From positions 1 through 7,918 of the forward strand of contig JAFPUA010000023.1 of assembly GCA_017413305.1 (NCBI GenBank): a stretch of 7,918 bases of DNA, read 5' to 3'. Both the position numbers and the translations under genes were made by a program. Every line of letters starts with the position of its first letter. The first letter of the stretch is position 1. Below are positions 6,918-7,918 of the stretch, in pieces. The notes beneath the pieces are model-generated. The model did no database searches. It was not told where the DNA came from and saw only the letters and a list, made by a program, of their open reading frames with translations. Source of the stretch: Candidatus Ruminimicrobiellum caprinum (GTDB lineage Bacteria; Elusimicrobiota; Endomicrobiia; Endomicrobiales; Endomicrobiaceae).

Positions 6918-7334
6918 ATGAAAAACAAAAAAGCATTTACTTTAGTGGAATTGATAATTGTTGTAGCTCTTGTTATCATTATGTCAATGATAGGAACTCC
7001 TATTTACAAAAATTATCAATATGAAGCAAAAATGTCGGAAGGATACATGTTACTAGGGTTAATAAAAGACGCTCAATTTCGTTACTATGAAGAGTACGGA
7101 AGATTTTTAAGTGACAATGATTCAAGTAGTCAGGCTACAAAATTTACAAACGAAGAACGAGTTTTAGGAATTGATGCAAGAGAAAACAAATATTGGTCGA
7201 CATTTGCTGTTGGATACGGAGCAAGTAACATTGCTTTTCTTGCAAGAGCAACTTCTCCGGTAAACGGTAGAAATGTATTGTGTTTTTATTATAATTTAAC
7301 CACTGGTTCCACTTTCTACGAATCATATAGTTAA
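6918..7334 (+). CDS. Type IV pilin-like protein, second paralog
   Basis: The protein has 138 residues, with a five-residue basic leader plus A6|F7-T-L-V-E11, the prepilin motif with Ala rather than Gly before the cleavage site. The hydrophobic helix spans about 7-29. It is clearly a paralog of the gene before it: AKMSEGYMLLGLIKDAQFRYYEEYG (37-61) aligns with AKMTEAYVLLAAIRDAQKRYYSDYG, and RVLGIDARENKYW (81-93) with DVLGINATSNKYF. The C-terminal parts diverge, and only one cysteine (C122) is present. AGGAG at 6904-6908 lies 9 nt before the ATG, and the gap to the preceding pilin is 28 nt. The two proteins may be major and minor subunits of one filament or alternative subunits, but the sequence does not decide this. 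Two hairpins follow the stop, the second of which is a terminator. Confidence 0.92.
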   Translation: MKNKKAFTLVELIIVVALVIIMSMIGTPIYKNYQYEAKMSEGYMLLGLIKDAQFRYYEEYGRFLSDNDSSSQATKFTNEERVLGIDARENKYWSTFAVGYGASNIAFLARATSPVNGRNVLCFYYNLTTGSTFYESYS

Positions 7335-7353
7335 ATTATAAAAATAAAATTCA

Positions 7354-7376
7354 GGGACATATCATAGCAATGTTTC
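7354..7376 (+). repeat. Hairpin with loop ATCATAGCA, first copy
   Basis: GGGACAT (7354-7360) pairs with ATGTTTC (7370-7376), seven pairs including two G-T wobbles, around the 9-nt loop ATCATAGCA (7361-7369). The same loop recurs in the next hairpin, and a 13-nt direct repeat ATATCATAGCAAT (7359-7371 and 7393-7405) covers both. No T-run follows, so this hairpin is not itself a canonical terminator. It could be a degraded copy, a protein-binding RNA element or a 3'-end stabiliser of the pilin mRNA. Confidence 0.5.
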
Positions 7377-7381
7377 CGATC

Positions 7382-7419
7382 AAGACAGGATTATATCATA
7401 GCAATAATCCTGTCTTTTT
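7382..7419 (+). terminator. Intrinsic terminator of the pilin genes, loop ATCATAGCA (second copy)
   Basis: AAGACAGGATTAT (7382-7394) pairs perfectly with ATAATCCTGTCTT (7404-7416), 13 pairs, around the loop ATCATAGCA (7395-7403). TTTTT follows at 7415-7419. It lies about 48 nt after the second pilin stop and immediately before the guaB promoter, separating the two units. Its loop is identical to that of the preceding hairpin although the stems differ. Confidence 0.9.
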
Positions 7420-7420
7420 G

Positions 7421-7449
7421 TTGCTTTCAGTAATTTTTTATGCTATAAT
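7421..7449 (+). promoter_or_regulatory. Extended -10 promoter for guaB
   Basis: TGCTATAAT (7441-7449) is a perfect -10 hexamer with the TGn extension. TTGCTT at 7421-7426 is a weak -35 at 17 nt spacing, as expected when the extended -10 compensates. Transcription would start near 7456, leaving a leader of about 30 nt before the guaB ATG. Confidence 0.7.
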
Positions 7450-7487
7450 TATTGGTTATAAATAAAGTATATTAACAGGGGGCAATA

Positions 7488-7918
7488 ATGGCATTTTATT
7501 TTTCAGAACCATCTCACACATTTAATGAATACCTTTTAGTACCCGGATATTCCGACGAGAATTGCATTCCGGATAATGTCAGTTTAAAAACTCCGCTTGT
7601 AAAATATAACAAGAAAGCAAAACAAGAGCCTTCTTTAAGCTTGAATATTCCTATGGTATCTGCAGTAATGCAAGCTGTTTCTGACGACAAAATGGCAATT
7701 GCTCTTGCAAAAGAAGGGGGAGTTAGTTTTATTTACGGTAGCCAAAGTATTGAAGACCAAGCTGCAATGATTGCCCGCGTAAAGTCTTATAAAGCAGGTT
7801 TTGTAACATCAGATTCCAATGTTCGCCCAGATCAATCGTTAGAAGATGTTATTGAACTAAGCAAAAAGACCGGACATTCCACAGTAGCTGTTACCGAAGA
7901 TGGAACCGCTCATGGAAA
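7488..7918 (+). CDS. guaB: IMP dehydrogenase, N-terminal part (3' end outside window)
   Basis: IMP dehydrogenase oxidises IMP to XMP with NAD+, the committed step to GMP. The 143 complete codons visible start [20 protein letters not shown] and continue through [26 protein letters not shown] (residues 53-78), the conserved first part of the catalytic TIM barrel. Residues 80-86 (SFIYGSQ) and 101-115 ([15 protein letters not shown]) lead into the first CBS domain, cut at the window edge around [11 protein letters not shown]. The catalytic cysteine loop and flap would be downstream, as would most of a protein that is normally about 490-500 residues. Where many bacterial IMPDHs have PMDTV, this one has VMQAV. 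I recall that variant from a subgroup found in gut anaerobes. AGGGGG at 7477-7482 sits 5 nt before the ATG. It has its own promoter and is separated from the pilins by a terminator. Confidence 0.95.
   Translation, partial: MAFYFSEPSHTFNEYLLVPGYSDENCIPDNVSLKTPLVKYNKKAKQEPSLSLNIPMVSAVMQAVSDDKMAIALAKEGGVSFIYGSQSIEDQAAMIARVKSYKAGFVTSDSNVRPDQSLEDVIELSKKTGHSTVAVTEDGTAHG

Noticed and set aside
1..7918. CRISPR array, insertion sequence, tRNA or rRNA gene
   Set aside because: I saw no regularly spaced repeats, transposase, terminal inverted repeats with target duplications, tRNA cloverleaf or rRNA-like segment.

Overview
This is an AT-rich (roughly one third GC) bacterial window with all recognisable genes on the + strand. 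The best taxonomic guess is an Elusimicrobiota/Endomicrobia-like anaerobe. The reasons are the low GC, the tandem type IV pilin-like genes with the 'LGI(N/D)A..NKY' signature, a B12-dependent ribonucleotide reductase as the visible dNTP source, and a very large sugar-enzyme-related multidomain protein. This is an impression from protein style, not a database result. It could also be another gut or sediment lineage.

Layout. (1) About 1-2489: the 3' part of a large protein that enters from outside the window. Its first visible segment is a phosphohexomutase C-terminal domain, followed by more than 700 residues I cannot assign. It ends at a clear intrinsic terminator. (2) 2568-6091: a dNTP-supply operon, nrdR (regulator), nrdJ (adenosylcobalamin-dependent RNR) and dcd (dCTP deaminase). 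It has one promoter in front of nrdR and short gaps of 33 nt (to the preferred nrdJ start) and 13 nt. (3) 6092-6448: a 357-nt gap without a protein gene. It holds a perfect TTGACA-N17-TATAAT promoter, then a highly structured RNA of about 245 nt. That RNA has a three-way junction with two GNRA-capped hairpins, two further hairpins, and a terminator hairpin whose 14-nt loop is complementary to the junction strand. (4) 6449-7334: two paralogous prepilin-like genes. (5) 7335-7487: two hairpins carrying the identical 9-nt loop ATCATAGCA (the second is a terminator), then an extended -10 promoter. (6) 7488 to the end: the 5' part of guaB (IMP dehydrogenase).

How it fits together. NrdJ makes deoxynucleotides and Dcd deaminates dCTP towards dTTP synthesis, with NrdR as the nucleotide-sensing repressor. 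GuaB belongs to purine nucleotide synthesis, in its own transcription unit. The pilin pair is functionally separate. Its only obvious upstream promoter is the one that drives the structured RNA, so that RNA is either an independent small RNA or a regulated leader (attenuator or riboswitch-like) for the pilins. It is the most interesting object in the window.
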